DNA of 64,000 nucleotides from Methanomicrobiaceae archaeon (GTDB lineage: Archaea > Halobacteriota > Methanomicrobia > Methanomicrobiales > Methanomicrobiaceae). Under the pieces are notes generated by a model. It saw only the letters and a list, made by a program, of their open reading frames with translations, did no database searches and was not told the DNA's origin. Shown piece after piece: positions 34,533-43,600 of this stretch; position 1 is the first letter of the stretch; every line of letters begins with the position of its first letter. A program made the position numbers and the translations under genes. Where the stretch lies: NCBI GenBank assembly GCA_029762625.1, contig JARVGI010000009.1, positions 24,288-88,287 of the forward strand, given 5' to 3'.

Positions 34533-36449
34533 ATGAAGAAACAATACCTTTCATTGCGTAATCAGGGCGATGCTCTGGCCTTGATGAAGAACGCCTTTCC
34601 GCCTCCGGGGAGATCCATCACCATCCCCCTTCTCGAATCGGAAGGCAGGGTAGTCGCGGATCCGATATATGCCCCCTATGCAGTGCCGGATGCGACAATT
34701 GCCGAAACAGACGGCATCGCGGTAAAGAGCAGCAACACCGCAGGTGCAGGAGAACAGCGCCCGGTGGTGCTCTCAGATTTTGTCAGGGTTGATACCGGGG
34801 ATGTGATCCCACCGGAATACGATGCCGTAATCTCCTTCGAAGAGATCCAGCCCAAAGAAACGTTCTGTATTGCGCGAAAAGCTGCCCGTCTGGGCCAGGG
34901 TATCCGCTCTGTCGGACAGGACATTCGGAGAGGGGATCTGATCATTCCAAGAGGCCACCAGATCCGGTCTTCCGACATCAGTGCCCTCGCCTCTTATGGG
35001 TATGACCGGGTACCTGTCAGAGCGGTCCGTGTCGGTATTATTCCCGTTGGCAACGAACTCGTCCCCATCGGGACCCTGCCGGAACCGGGCCAATTTGTCG
35101 AGAGCAACAGTGTCTTTGCCGCCTCATTCCTCTCCCGCCTGGGTGCACTCTGGACGAGGTATGCGATCGTGCCCGATGACCCTCTGGAAATAGAAAACTC
35201 GCTTGAAAAGGCGATTTCCGAAAATGATCTTGTTCTCATCTCTTCAGGAACTTCGACGGGGAGGTACGATTACACCGCCGAATCAATCACCCGACTGGGC
35301 ATGCTCCTCTTTCACGGGATTGCCATGCTGCCCGGAAAACCCGCGATGGCAGGCGAGGTCGGAGGAAAGCCGGTAATAGGTTTACCGGGATATCCTGTCG
35401 GTTCGCAGACAGTGCTCCGTGAACTGGTCGCGCCACTCCTGATCTACTGGGGACTTGCTCCGGTGCCTGAATGGATTATCCCGGGAAGGCTCGCAAAAAA
35501 TATGCCTTCCGAACTTGGCTTTGACGAATATATTCCGGTATCGGTGGGTTCTGTCAATGGCTGTGCATGGGCATTTCCTCATCCGCGGGGTTCAGGTCTC
35601 CAGATGAATCTGGTCCGGGCCAACGGATATCTCCACATCCCCCCTCATTCAGAGGGATGGGAAGCCGGAGCGTGGGCTCACATTCATTGCACCTCTCTGC
35701 CACACCTGATTGAACGGACACTGCTCTGTGTCGGGGCAAAAACCCCGGGAATTGCCCTTCTTGCGAATACTCTGGCCGACAATGCTATCAGTATGCACAC
35801 ATTTGCCGTCATGCCTGCCCGGGCGCTTCTCTATCTGCAAAATAACTCCTGCAATATTGTAACCCTGAGCACCCCTCAGATCAATCTCCTGCCTGAAATG
35901 AATCAGGGTCTCAGGAACCTGCCTTCGGTCAGCATTCATATCGGCCAGATGCAGATCGGCATCGTTTCGCGTGACGGGATCCGTATCGAAGATCTTGCCA
36001 ACACCAGTCTGATAAATGCGCCGAGGGGATCGACGGGAAGGATGCTCCTCGACAAATTCCTCTCAGCAGGAGATCTCCGTCCGGATCAGATCCGTGGTGA
36101 TTTCCGCAACATGAAAAAGACCGAACACGCGGTGGTCGCTGCGGTCGCGAATGGCATTGCCGATGCAGGAATTTGCTCATTCGCGCTAGCTGCTGATTCA
36201 GGGTTATCCTTCACACCGGTCACGCTTGAGTCGCATGATATCCTGATCCGGAGGGAATCACTCGACGATGAGAGGGTGCGTACCCTCATGCACGTGATGC
36301 AATCTCCGGAATTCACCCACATGCTGCAGACAAAAGGCAGGTATGTCACGACCCGTACAGGCCAGATCAAAGACTTTCTCCACGAACCGATCGGGGACAC
36401 GTTCTCAGGTGAGAAGAAGATATGGACCTCTGAAACCGAAGAGAGCTGA
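34533..36449 (+). CDS. moeA: MoeA-type molybdopterin molybdenumtransferase with C-terminal PBP-like domain
   Basis: A 638-residue fusion. The N-terminal 400 residues are MoeA, which inserts molybdate (or tungstate) into adenylylated molybdopterin: TIAETDGIAVKSSNTAGAG, SDFVRVDTGDVIPPEYDAVISFEEI, IRSVGQDIRRGDLIIPRG, SSGTSTGRYDYTAE and KPVIGLPGYPVGSQTVLREL. The C-terminal 230 residues are a periplasmic-binding-protein-like domain (LLCVGAKTPGIALLANTLAD, LINAPRGSTGRMLLDKFL, AVVAAVANGIADAGICSFALA), common in archaeal MoeA paralogues and thought to bind an oxyanion or small ligand. It follows the TrmO-FmdE gene by 103 bases and fits the formate/molybdenum block. Confidence 0.93.
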   Translation: MKKQYLSLRNQGDALALMKNAFPPPGRSITIPLLESEGRVVADPIYAPYAVPDATIAETDGIAVKSSNTAGAGEQRPVVLSDFVRVDTGDVIPPEYDAVISFEEIQPKETFCIARKAARLGQGIRSVGQDIRRGDLIIPRGHQIRSSDISALASYGYDRVPVRAVRVGIIPVGNELVPIGTLPEPGQFVESNSVFAASFLSRLGALWTRYAIVPDDPLEIENSLEKAISENDLVLISSGTSTGRYDYTAESITRLGMLLFHGIAMLPGKPAMAGEVGGKPVIGLPGYPVGSQTVLRELVAPLLIYWGLAPVPEWIIPGRLAKNMPSELGFDEYIPVSVGSVNGCAWAFPHPRGSGLQMNLVRANGYLHIPPHSEGWEAGAWAHIHCTSLPHLIERTLLCVGAKTPGIALLANTLADNAISMHTFAVMPARALLYLQNNSCNIVTLSTPQINLLPEMNQGLRNLPSVSIHIGQMQIGIVSRDGIRIEDLANTSLINAPRGSTGRMLLDKFLSAGDLRPDQIRGDFRNMKKTEHAVVAAVANGIADAGICSFALAADSGLSFTPVTLESHDILIRRESLDDERVRTLMHVMQSPEFTHMLQTKGRYVTTRTGQIKDFLHEPIGDTFSGEKKIWTSETEES

Positions 36450-36492
36450 CCACGAAGAGGCCCCCCCCTGCGCCCTCTCTCACAACCAACAC

Positions 36493-36541
36493 CATTTTAT
36501 ATCGCCCCGCCTAATTCAAGATCCGTATTACTAGGAGTGCT
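36493..36541 (+). promoter_or_regulatory. Promoter and ribosome site of the ferritin-like gene
   Basis: CATTTTATATCGC (about 36491-36503) is a clear TATA box. The expected start of transcription about 25 bases on leaves a short leader with AGGAGTG (36533-36539) in front of the ATG at 36547. Confidence 0.6.
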
Positions 36542-36546
36542 AGAAA

Positions 36547-36852
36547 ATGCCAGAATTTGCTTCACCGTTTTCCGGTTTGGCGGCAGACAGGAAACTGACC
36601 AACGCGGAGCTCGTCCGGGCCATCCGCTACATGATTGCAGCAGAGTACGAGGCGATACAGCTCTACGTGCAGCTTGCCGAGTCCATCGATAATAATCTGG
36701 CGAAGGAAGTGCTGCTCGACATCGCAGACGAAGAAAAGGTTCACGCCGGCGAATTCCTCAGGCTCCTCAAGGAGCTTGCCCCCGACGAGGAGGGATTCTA
36801 CGAGGAAGGCTACGAGGAAGTCGAGGAAGAGATCGCAAAGATCAAAGGCTGA
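36547..36852 (+). CDS. Small ferritin-like di-iron protein
   Basis: A 101-residue two-helix ferritin-like protein. The helices carry AAEYEAIQLYVQLAES and IADEEKVHAGEFLRLL: a Glu in the first and the ExxH pair (EEKVH) in the second, i.e. half of a di-iron site. Such half-ferritins dimerise to complete the centre. The acidic tail (EEGYEEVEEEIAKIKG) resembles small ferritin-like proteins that are cargo of encapsulin nanocompartments in other prokaryotes. No encapsulin shell gene lies in this window. Likely role is iron oxidation or oxidative-stress defence; short distance to the following pseudogene has no evident meaning. Confidence 0.85.
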   Translation: MPEFASPFSGLAADRKLTNAELVRAIRYMIAAEYEAIQLYVQLAESIDNNLAKEVLLDIADEEKVHAGEFLRLLKELAPDEEGFYEEGYEEVEEEIAKIKG

Positions 36853-37033
36853 AATTTCATCCAATCTCTTTTTCTCACGCACCATGCATCATCCTGTGCA
36901 TTGCCGACGCTCCCCACACCAGCAGGCGCCTCATCGGCTAAAGAATGGGTAATCGTTCCGGATTTACCGTTTGTTCGGTACGCGGGTCATCGCATATTAT
37001 CGTCCCGGTTTTCAAACATTCCTGCAGATTATC

Positions 37034-38149
37034 GTCCACTTCCACCTCGTTGTCACGGACCAATGCACCCTCTGCTGCTCCTATTGCAGGGGACGGATAT
37101 TCGATTACCCCGAGCCGGAGAGCATCCCCACCGGGATCGCCGTCGATACCGATCTTCCCGTCGATCTCGACACTCTGTACGCCTTCCTCGCAAAGGATTA
37201 GGACGCCACCCTCACATTCTGCGGCGGCGAACCCTTAATGCGAAGCGACCTCGTCGCCGAAATCGCCCTCAACGCGCCGGTGAAGGCATTCGGCATCCAC
37301 ACCAACGGCACCCTCCTGCACACCCTCGACCATGAAGTGAACGATCGCCTCTCCACCATCCTCGTCTCCATCGACGGGCAAGAGGAGCACACCGACCGGC
37401 AGCGGGGTGCGAGGACGTAAGCGCGGGTCACGGGTAATCTCAGAAAGATCAGGGATGATGGGTATTCAGGCGAGATTATCGCCAGGATGACGTTGACCGA
37501 GGCCACCGGTATCGCCGGTGCCGTGCGCTATCTCGCCGACAACGAGCAGTTCCCGTTTGCCTCGATCTACTGGCAGATGGATGCGAACTTCTGGTATGAC
37601 TACCATCAGCGGGATTTCGGGCGGTGGCTGATAGAGTACTACAACCCTGGGTATCACCCTCCTTGCGGCAGACTGGGTCGGGGCGATGCGGACTGAAGGC
37701 AGGGTGGTGCGCCTGTACCCCTTCCTCGACACCATGCAGGACATGCTCCTCGGGCGCCCCAGCCTCCTCCGCTGTGGCTGCGGCCATTCGGATTACAGCA
37801 TCATGACCGACGGAATGTATCCTACCCTGCCCCATTATGGCAGGTATGAAGGACTGCTGCGTCGGCCACATCGCCACCGCGCACCCCCTCCACCTCCCCC
37901 GCGTCGATGTCGATGCCTCCCTGCCCCGGCTGCGTGCTTCGGGATTTCTGCGGCGGCAGGTGCCTGTATGCCAGCATCACGAAACCCTGGCCGGAAGAGA
38001 GGAGAGACCAGGTCTGCAGCAGCGTCGCGCACCTCCACCGGCCAATGAAGGACGCCGTTCCGGAGGTGCGGCGTCTCATCAGGTGCAACGCCATTTCCCT
38101 TCAGGACTTCGACCACGAAAAATTCAACAGCTGCGAGATCATTCCCTGA
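37034..38149 (+). pseudogene. Decayed radical SAM enzyme (AF1577-type peptide-modifying family)
   Basis: Five pieces in three frames reconstruct one radical SAM protein of about 370 residues. The first piece has HFHLVVTDQCTLCCSYC (CxxxCxxC cluster site) and FCGGEPLMRSDL. Further pieces are DANFWYDYHQRDFGRWLIE, MRTEGRVVRLYPFLDTMQDML, DCCVGHIATAHPLHLPRVDVD, and the C-terminal SPASM-like CPGCVLRDFCGGRCLYASITKPW. Lesions: an in-frame TAG at 37199-37201, an in-frame TAA at 37418-37420 (where the flanking reading requires a Tyr-like codon), and frame changes near 37650, 37815 and 37920. The start codon position (GTC at 37034) also lacks ATG. The remnants still read well in each frame, so inactivation is recent. 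Confidence 0.85.
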
Positions 38150-38204
38150 GTGTTCACCGCCGGAACCCGTGCGAAAAGACCCTCATCCCGGCGAACACCA
38201 TGAC

Positions 38205-39089
38205 TCAGAACCCCTCAGGCCGCACGCACACCTCTCCTTGTTCTTCGATCTCGATGGTTGCGTGGCTGACCCCCATCTCCGCCGCACGCAATTTTACCCT
38301 GCACCTGATCTCCCGGATCGCGTCGCTCGGTGTGTCGGCATCGATCACCACGTGAGCGGTGAGGATATGGTGCTCGCCGTCGAGCGACCAGATATGGGTA
38401 TCGTGCACCTCGCAGACGCCGGAGAGCGCGACGAGCGCCTCTTCCACCGCGTCAATAGAGATGGCAGGGGGTACGCCCTGCAGGAAGATGAGCAGTGTCC
38501 GGCGCAAATTCCGGATGATATTCAAGAGCACGAACAGCGTGATCAGGATAGAAAGCGCAGGATCCAGCCATGGAATGTCCCGGAACAGCAGGACGATGCT
38601 CACCACCAGCACGGCCGCCCAGCCGAGCACATCCTCGAGGAGGTGCCAGGTAACCACCTGCTCGTTGAGGGTTTTCCCGCCCCGCATCCGGTACACGGCC
38701 ACCCCGTTGACCGTGATGCCCAACAGCGAGAGCAGGAACATACCCGGGGCATCTGGAGTGCCGGGGGAAAAAAGGCCCGGAACTGCCATAGAGAGGATAA
38801 GGAGCGACCCTCCGATCAGCACCACGGCGTTGATGAGCGCGGCGAGGAGCGAGAAACGCCGGTAGCCGTAGGAGAAGAGAGGCGAAGGCTTTTTTTGCGC
38901 GATTCGCTCAAAATACCATGCCAGGCCGAGGGAAAACGAATCGCCCAGGTCGTGGAGGGCGTTTGCAGTAATTGCCAGGCTCCCCGTATAGATCCCCCCC
39001 GCCACCTCGACGATGGTGAAGAGGAGGTTGAGGATGAATGCCGTCCGGATGTTCGCCTCACTCCTGCCCGCGGCACGGACGTGCACCAT
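38205..39089 (-). CDS. Cation diffusion facilitator transporter
   Basis: Proton-coupled exporter of Zn2+ or related divalent metals, about 294 residues. Six hydrophobic segments are visible. The metal-site motifs are ANALHDLGDSFSLGLAW in segment II (H/D-x3-D) and LLEDVLGWAAVLVVS in segment V (with HLLED before it, the H/D-x3-D partner). The cytosolic C-terminal domain contains VCEVHDTHIWSLDGEHHILTAHVV, typical of the ZitB/CzcD branch. I start at the ATG at 39089; a TTG at 39173 in the same frame would add an unusual N-terminal extension. Next to the manganese exporter gene. Confidence 0.92.
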   Translation of the reverse strand: MVHVRAAGRSEANIRTAFILNLLFTIVEVAGGIYTGSLAITANALHDLGDSFSLGLAWYFERIAQKKPSPLFSYGYRRFSLLAALINAVVLIGGSLLILSMAVPGLFSPGTPDAPGMFLLSLLGITVNGVAVYRMRGGKTLNEQVVTWHLLEDVLGWAAVLVVSIVLLFRDIPWLDPALSILITLFVLLNIIRNLRRTLLIFLQGVPPAISIDAVEEALVALSGVCEVHDTHIWSLDGEHHILTAHVVIDADTPSDAIREIRCRVKLRAAEMGVSHATIEIEEQGEVCVRPEGF

Positions 39090-39182
39090 GGAGAGGAATA
39101 CATCCCCGCCCAGATGAATATTGCGGGCACCGCGGGAAATGCCCGTCTCGGCCTCAGCGCATTCCCTTTTCAAGATCCATGG

Positions 39183-39749
39183 TCAGAACATCGCCACGTG
39201 CTCGGCAAGCACTCTCACACCCAGCAGGATGAGGATGAGACCGCCGAGAATGTCCGCCCTGCTGCCGACCAGGCGCACCAGCTTTCTTCCGGACAGAACA
39301 CCAGCAAATGAGAAGAGAAGGGATATCATGCCGATGATCGCCGCCGGAAGATAGGGGGAGTGATCGAGCACCGCGAAACTGATGCCGACGGCAAGCGCAT
39401 CGATGCTCGTGGCGACCGCAAGGCTCAGCACTGTCAGCGCGGCGAGTGCCGGCCTTGCCGCTGCCGGCGGCTCATCTCGAAGCCCTTCATGGATCATCTT
39501 CAGGCCGATGATCAGGAGCAGGAAAAACGCGACCCAGTGATCGTAGGCCGAGACGATCGATGCAAACCCCACGCTGAGAGCCCACCCGAGAAGACACATG
39601 CCTGACTGGAAAAACCCGAATGCAAGGGCGTATGCAGACGCGAGTTTGAGGTGTTCTGTCGGGTATGACGCGCCTGCGGAGAGCGAGACGACAAAACAAT
39701 CCATCGCAAGCCCGATTCCGATCAACACAGAAAGCACGACGATATCCAT
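39183..39749 (-). CDS. mntP: Manganese efflux pump MntP
   Basis: A 188-residue, six-segment membrane protein exporting Mn2+. Internal two-fold repeat with AMDCFVVSLSAGAS in the first half and ATSIDALAVGISFAVL in the second; the Asp residues are the transport site. The ATG at 39749 has GGGAGG just upstream. Three copies of a GCCGGAT element lie 20-70 bases ahead of the start, possibly a control site. Ten bases separate its stop from the region after the CDF gene. Confidence 0.92.
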   Translation of the reverse strand: MDIVVLSVLIGIGLAMDCFVVSLSAGASYPTEHLKLASAYALAFGFFQSGMCLLGWALSVGFASIVSAYDHWVAFFLLLIIGLKMIHEGLRDEPPAAARPALAALTVLSLAVATSIDALAVGISFAVLDHSPYLPAAIIGMISLLFSFAGVLSGRKLVRLVGSRADILGGLILILLGVRVLAEHVAMF

Positions 39750-39765
39750 GTCCTCCCTCTCATGG

Positions 39766-39822
39766 CGATATGCCGGATGGGCGAGCGCCTGTCGCATATC
39801 CGGCAAGAGCCTGCCGGATACT
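39766..39822 (-). promoter_or_regulatory. Repeated GCCGGAT element upstream of mntP
   Basis: GCCGGAT occurs on the plus strand at 39772-39778 and 39813-39819, and inverted at 39798-39804, in the spacer between the GNAT gene and mntP. A weak TATA-like AATTTTAC (minus, about 39830-39838) precedes them. Arrangement suggests an operator for a metal-responsive repressor; not proven. Confidence 0.35.
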
Positions 39823-39863
39823 GCCTACTTGTAAAATTCTGCGTGGCGCAAGATAAATGCACG

Positions 39864-40340
39864 CTAACGGACGGTTTTTGACATCCTGATATGCTGGACT
39901 TCGTATCCCATCCGTGCATACCAGGCGTATGCAGACCGGTTGAACACCGTCACATCGAGGTCGATATGGCTGACCCCCCAGCCGATAAGTCGCCGTTCGC
40001 CCTCCTCGAAGAGCTTTTTTCCCCACCCCCTTCGCCGGTACGGCGGCAGGAGAAAGATTGCATCGATGGTTCCCACGCGTTCCTTCACCGGCGTTCTAAA
40101 GGGAGGCTGATCGAGCACGACTATCTGGAGAAAACCCACCGGGCGGTCCCCGTCGAGGAGCAGAAGAAACTCGCACCCTTCATCGCTGCGCATGCGCTCG
40201 ATACGCTCGATGTATTCGCGGTGCGCGAGTTCGGGACGGAACGGTTCGCAGAACCCGTCCGTAGTGAAGGCCCGGAATGCGGCGACCAGGTGCGCAACAT
40301 CCTCCGCATACTCCTCGGCGTAGGGAACGATGGTCATCAT
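39864..40340 (-). CDS. GNAT family N-acetyltransferase
   Basis: A 158-residue acetyl-CoA-dependent acetyltransferase. Motif A is IDAIFLLPPYRRRGWGKKLFEEGERRLIG, containing the R-x-x-G-x-G/K acetyl-CoA loop (RRRGWGK). The C-terminal VFNRSAYAWYARMGYEVQHIRMSK is the usual NxxA-x3-Y-x-xxGF/Y end. Substrate unknown. Start at ATG 40340, followed by a second ATG. It precedes mntP by 115 bases on the same strand. Confidence 0.9.
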   Translation of the reverse strand: MMTIVPYAEEYAEDVAHLVAAFRAFTTDGFCEPFRPELAHREYIERIERMRSDEGCEFLLLLDGDRPVGFLQIVVLDQPPFRTPVKERVGTIDAIFLLPPYRRRGWGKKLFEEGERRLIGWGVSHIDLDVTVFNRSAYAWYARMGYEVQHIRMSKTVR

Positions 40341-40669
40341 GATGATGCAGGTACCTTTCGCCGGGACACCACAAGAGCGTTATGAAGCATGATCGAAGCT
40401 GCCGGGAAGATTCGAACCGTTTGCATGTACATTGTGAGGATCCATCCCGTTGCGCTTCCGTGTGCCGTTTCCCCCGCAACGCCGCCCGGGGGAAAAAGCG
40501 ACATCCTGCCGTCCGGCGGGCGTGGTCCGCAGGAGAAGGTCCGCACCCACCGGAACACGCAGCCAGCCCGCGCCGGGGTAGCGGGGTGTAGGATCGGGAT
40601 CCCTCCCGGACAGCGCGGGAGATTTTTATAAAATGCAAGTTATTTTTTGGTACCCTGAAACTCCGAGGA
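40341..40669 (+). promoter_or_regulatory. Intergenic region with promoter of the MoCo-desulfurase fusion gene
   Basis: About 330 bases with no supported gene. GATTTTTATAAAATGC (about 40620-40635) is a strong TATA box, placing a transcription start near 40655 and so a very short leader before the TTG 40670 or GTG 40682. The rest is GC-rich without recognised features. Confidence 0.55.
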
Positions 40670-43600
40670 TTGGTGGTTGACGTGAATGAAGGTGAGAAGG
40701 TTCCGGCGAACGACATGTGGGAGCGCCGTGCACTCTGCGGGATATGCTCCGCAGGATGCGGGGTGATCGTGACGTATGACGATGAGGGCAATATCCTGCG
40801 GGTGCGTGCGGATGAGGATGCCGATCTGGGCATTGTCTGCAATCTCGGCGAACACGCGGCCGAGATCGTCTATTCCGAAGATCGGGTGCTCTACCCGCTG
40901 AAGCGGACCGGGCCGAAAGGGACCCACAAATTCGAGCGCATCTCATGGGACGAGGCGTACGATATAATTGTTGCGCAGCTCAACGAGATCAAGGCGCACT
41001 ACGGCCCGGAAGCGGTGGCGATCTATACGGGGTCGGGCAGTTTTGAGCTCTCATTCTGCGACATCTTCCAGCCGAAGGATGTCGCGGTCTCTTCCGCATC
41101 GAGCGTGCTCTTTCCGTTCGGCTCCCCCAACACCATGGGCGTCGGGGCGCTCTGCTACGTATCCTTCGCCATGATCGCCCCCCACGTCACCATGGGGCGC
41201 ATGCACATCAATACCTATTCAGATTACGAACATGCCGACCTTATCCTGGTCTGGGGCACCAATCCTGCCACCGATTTCCCCCCCATCAACCTTCGCCGGA
41301 TACTTGCGGCGAAAGCCCGGGGAGCGGAAGTCGTGGTCATCGATCCCCGAAAAACCAGAACCGTCGAACTCTGCGATGCGGAATGGATCCCCATACGCCC
41401 CGGAACGGACGGGGCACTGGCGCTCGGGCTCTGCAACGTCCTTATTGAAGAGGAGCTCTATGACGAGGACTTTGTCCGGGACTGGACATATGGGTTCGAG
41501 GAGTTTTCCGACCATGTGCAACACTACCGTCCCGAGATCGTGGAGCATATCACCGGCATCCCTGCAGAGGCCGTGGGATCGCTTGCGCGGCGCATCGCAG
41601 CAGCAGACGGGACAACCGTTGCGATGTACGCGGGCCTTGAGTACAGTGACAGCGGCGTGCAGGCGATACGCGCCACAATAGTCCTCTGGGCGCTCGCGGG
41701 CCAGCTGGACGTGCCGGGCGGGCGCTGTTTCACCATGCCGGGATACCACTTTCCCATCAACCGTGACGAGTATCTTGCCAATCCTGATATGAAGAAAGCA
41801 CTCGGCACCGACCGTTTTCCCGTTTATACCCATTATCGCAAAGAATCGCATGCAATCGCCCTCCCGGAATCGGTGCTCGAAGGAAAACCCTACAAAATAC
41901 GGGCCCTCATCCTGCAGGCGGGGGCGCTGCTGACTTCCTGGCCGCAGACTCCCATATGGCGGGAAATACTCAAAAATATTGACTTTATGGTCTGCGTTGA
42001 CCGCCACCTCACCGCCGATGCAGCCTATGCCGACATCGTGCTGCCTGCGTCCACGCTCTTTGAGACCGCATCGTACATGACCTATGGGCCCATCTTCCAG
42101 ATTCGTGAGCGTGTGATCGAACCCCTGGGAGAATCCCGTCCTGATGTGTTCATCATGGGGGAACTGGCGCGAAGGCTCGGGTACGGCCACCTCTTCCCCC
42201 AGAACGAGGAGGAACTGCTTTGCCATGTCCTGAAAGGGTCGGGCTTTTCCCTCGAAGAGGTGAGAGCGGCCGGGGGGAGGGTGCAGGCGCCGGTGCCGAT
42301 GATGCAGTACAGAAAATGGGAAAAGGGTCTGCTGCGCCCGGACGGAGCACCCGGGTTCGATACACCCACGGGGAAATTCGAGATCTATTCCACCATCCTC
42401 GAGGAGTACGGCTACGATCCCCTTCCCGTATACACGGAACCGCAGGAAAGCCCGCGATCCCGCCCGGATCTTGCAGAGAGATTCCCGCTGGTATTCAATT
42501 CAGGGGCCCGGGTGACGACCGACTTTCACGCCCAGCACCATAGCATCAAGAGTTTTTTGAAAGAGCGTCCGGAACCCACGGTGAGCATCAATACGCAGGA
42601 CGCAGAGGCGCGGGGAATCCGGCACGGAGACCGTGTGGAGGTCGTATCAGCTCGCGGATGGGTGCCCCTCCGTGCGATTGTCACCGAGGACATCATGCAG
42701 GGGACGATCGAGGCGAACATGGGAGGGGGCTGCCACCAGGCACCGAAAGCGTGGCGGGAGGGCAATGTCAACGAGCTGACCGATCTCGAGCGTTACGACC
42801 CCATATCCGGGTTCCCCGTCTATAAAGCGCTGCTCTGCGATGTGAGAAAGGCAGGAGACGACGCCTGCCGAGTGGCCATCGGCAGTGGTGAAGGGGCACC
42901 TGTACATCCGACCCGCAGCATCCCGGGGGAAACCGGGCAACCCATGAGAAGGATCTATCTCGACCATAATGCCACCACCCCCATCGCTCCCGAGGTCACG
43001 CAGGCGATGCTGGCGTGGGTAGGGGGCAGGTTCGGGAACCCCTCCAGCATCTCCCGTGAGGGGAGGGAGGCCAAAACCGCCATGGAAGGTGCGCGCCGGA
43101 GCATTGCCCAGCTGCTGAACTGCACCGCAAAGCGCATCACCTTCACCGGATGCTGCACGGAGGCGAACAACTTCGTGATCAAGGGCCTGGCATTCGCGAA
43201 TCGTGAGAGAAAAAAGCACATCATTACCTCGTCAATCGAACATTCTTCGGTCATCGAACCCTGCAGATGGTTGGAAAAGATAGGCCACCCCGTGACCTAT
43301 CTTCCTGTCGACGCCGAAGGAAGGGTGCGTCCGGAAGATCTCGAGGCGGCGATAACCCCGGATACGCTGCTGGTCAGCGTCATGTATGCGAATAACGAGA
43401 CCGGATCGATCCAGCCCATCCCGGACCTCGCACGCATCGCCCGGTCGCACGGCGCGTATTTCCACACCGACGCCACCCAGGCCATCGGAAAGCTGCCCAT
43501 CGACGTGGCAGCGCTGGACGTGGATTTCCTCACCCTCTCCGGCCACAAAATCTACGGACCGAAAGGAATCGGCGCCCTGTATATGCGAAAGGGCATTGCA

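Noticed and set aside
37199..37201. TAG read as pyrrolysine in the radical SAM gene
   Set aside because: The same gene also has an in-frame TAA and three frameshifts, so it is decayed; no pyl genes are seen.
38169..39311. A 380-codon plus-strand frame over the CDF gene
   Set aside because: Rich in charged residues with no family match; shadow of the minus-strand transporter.
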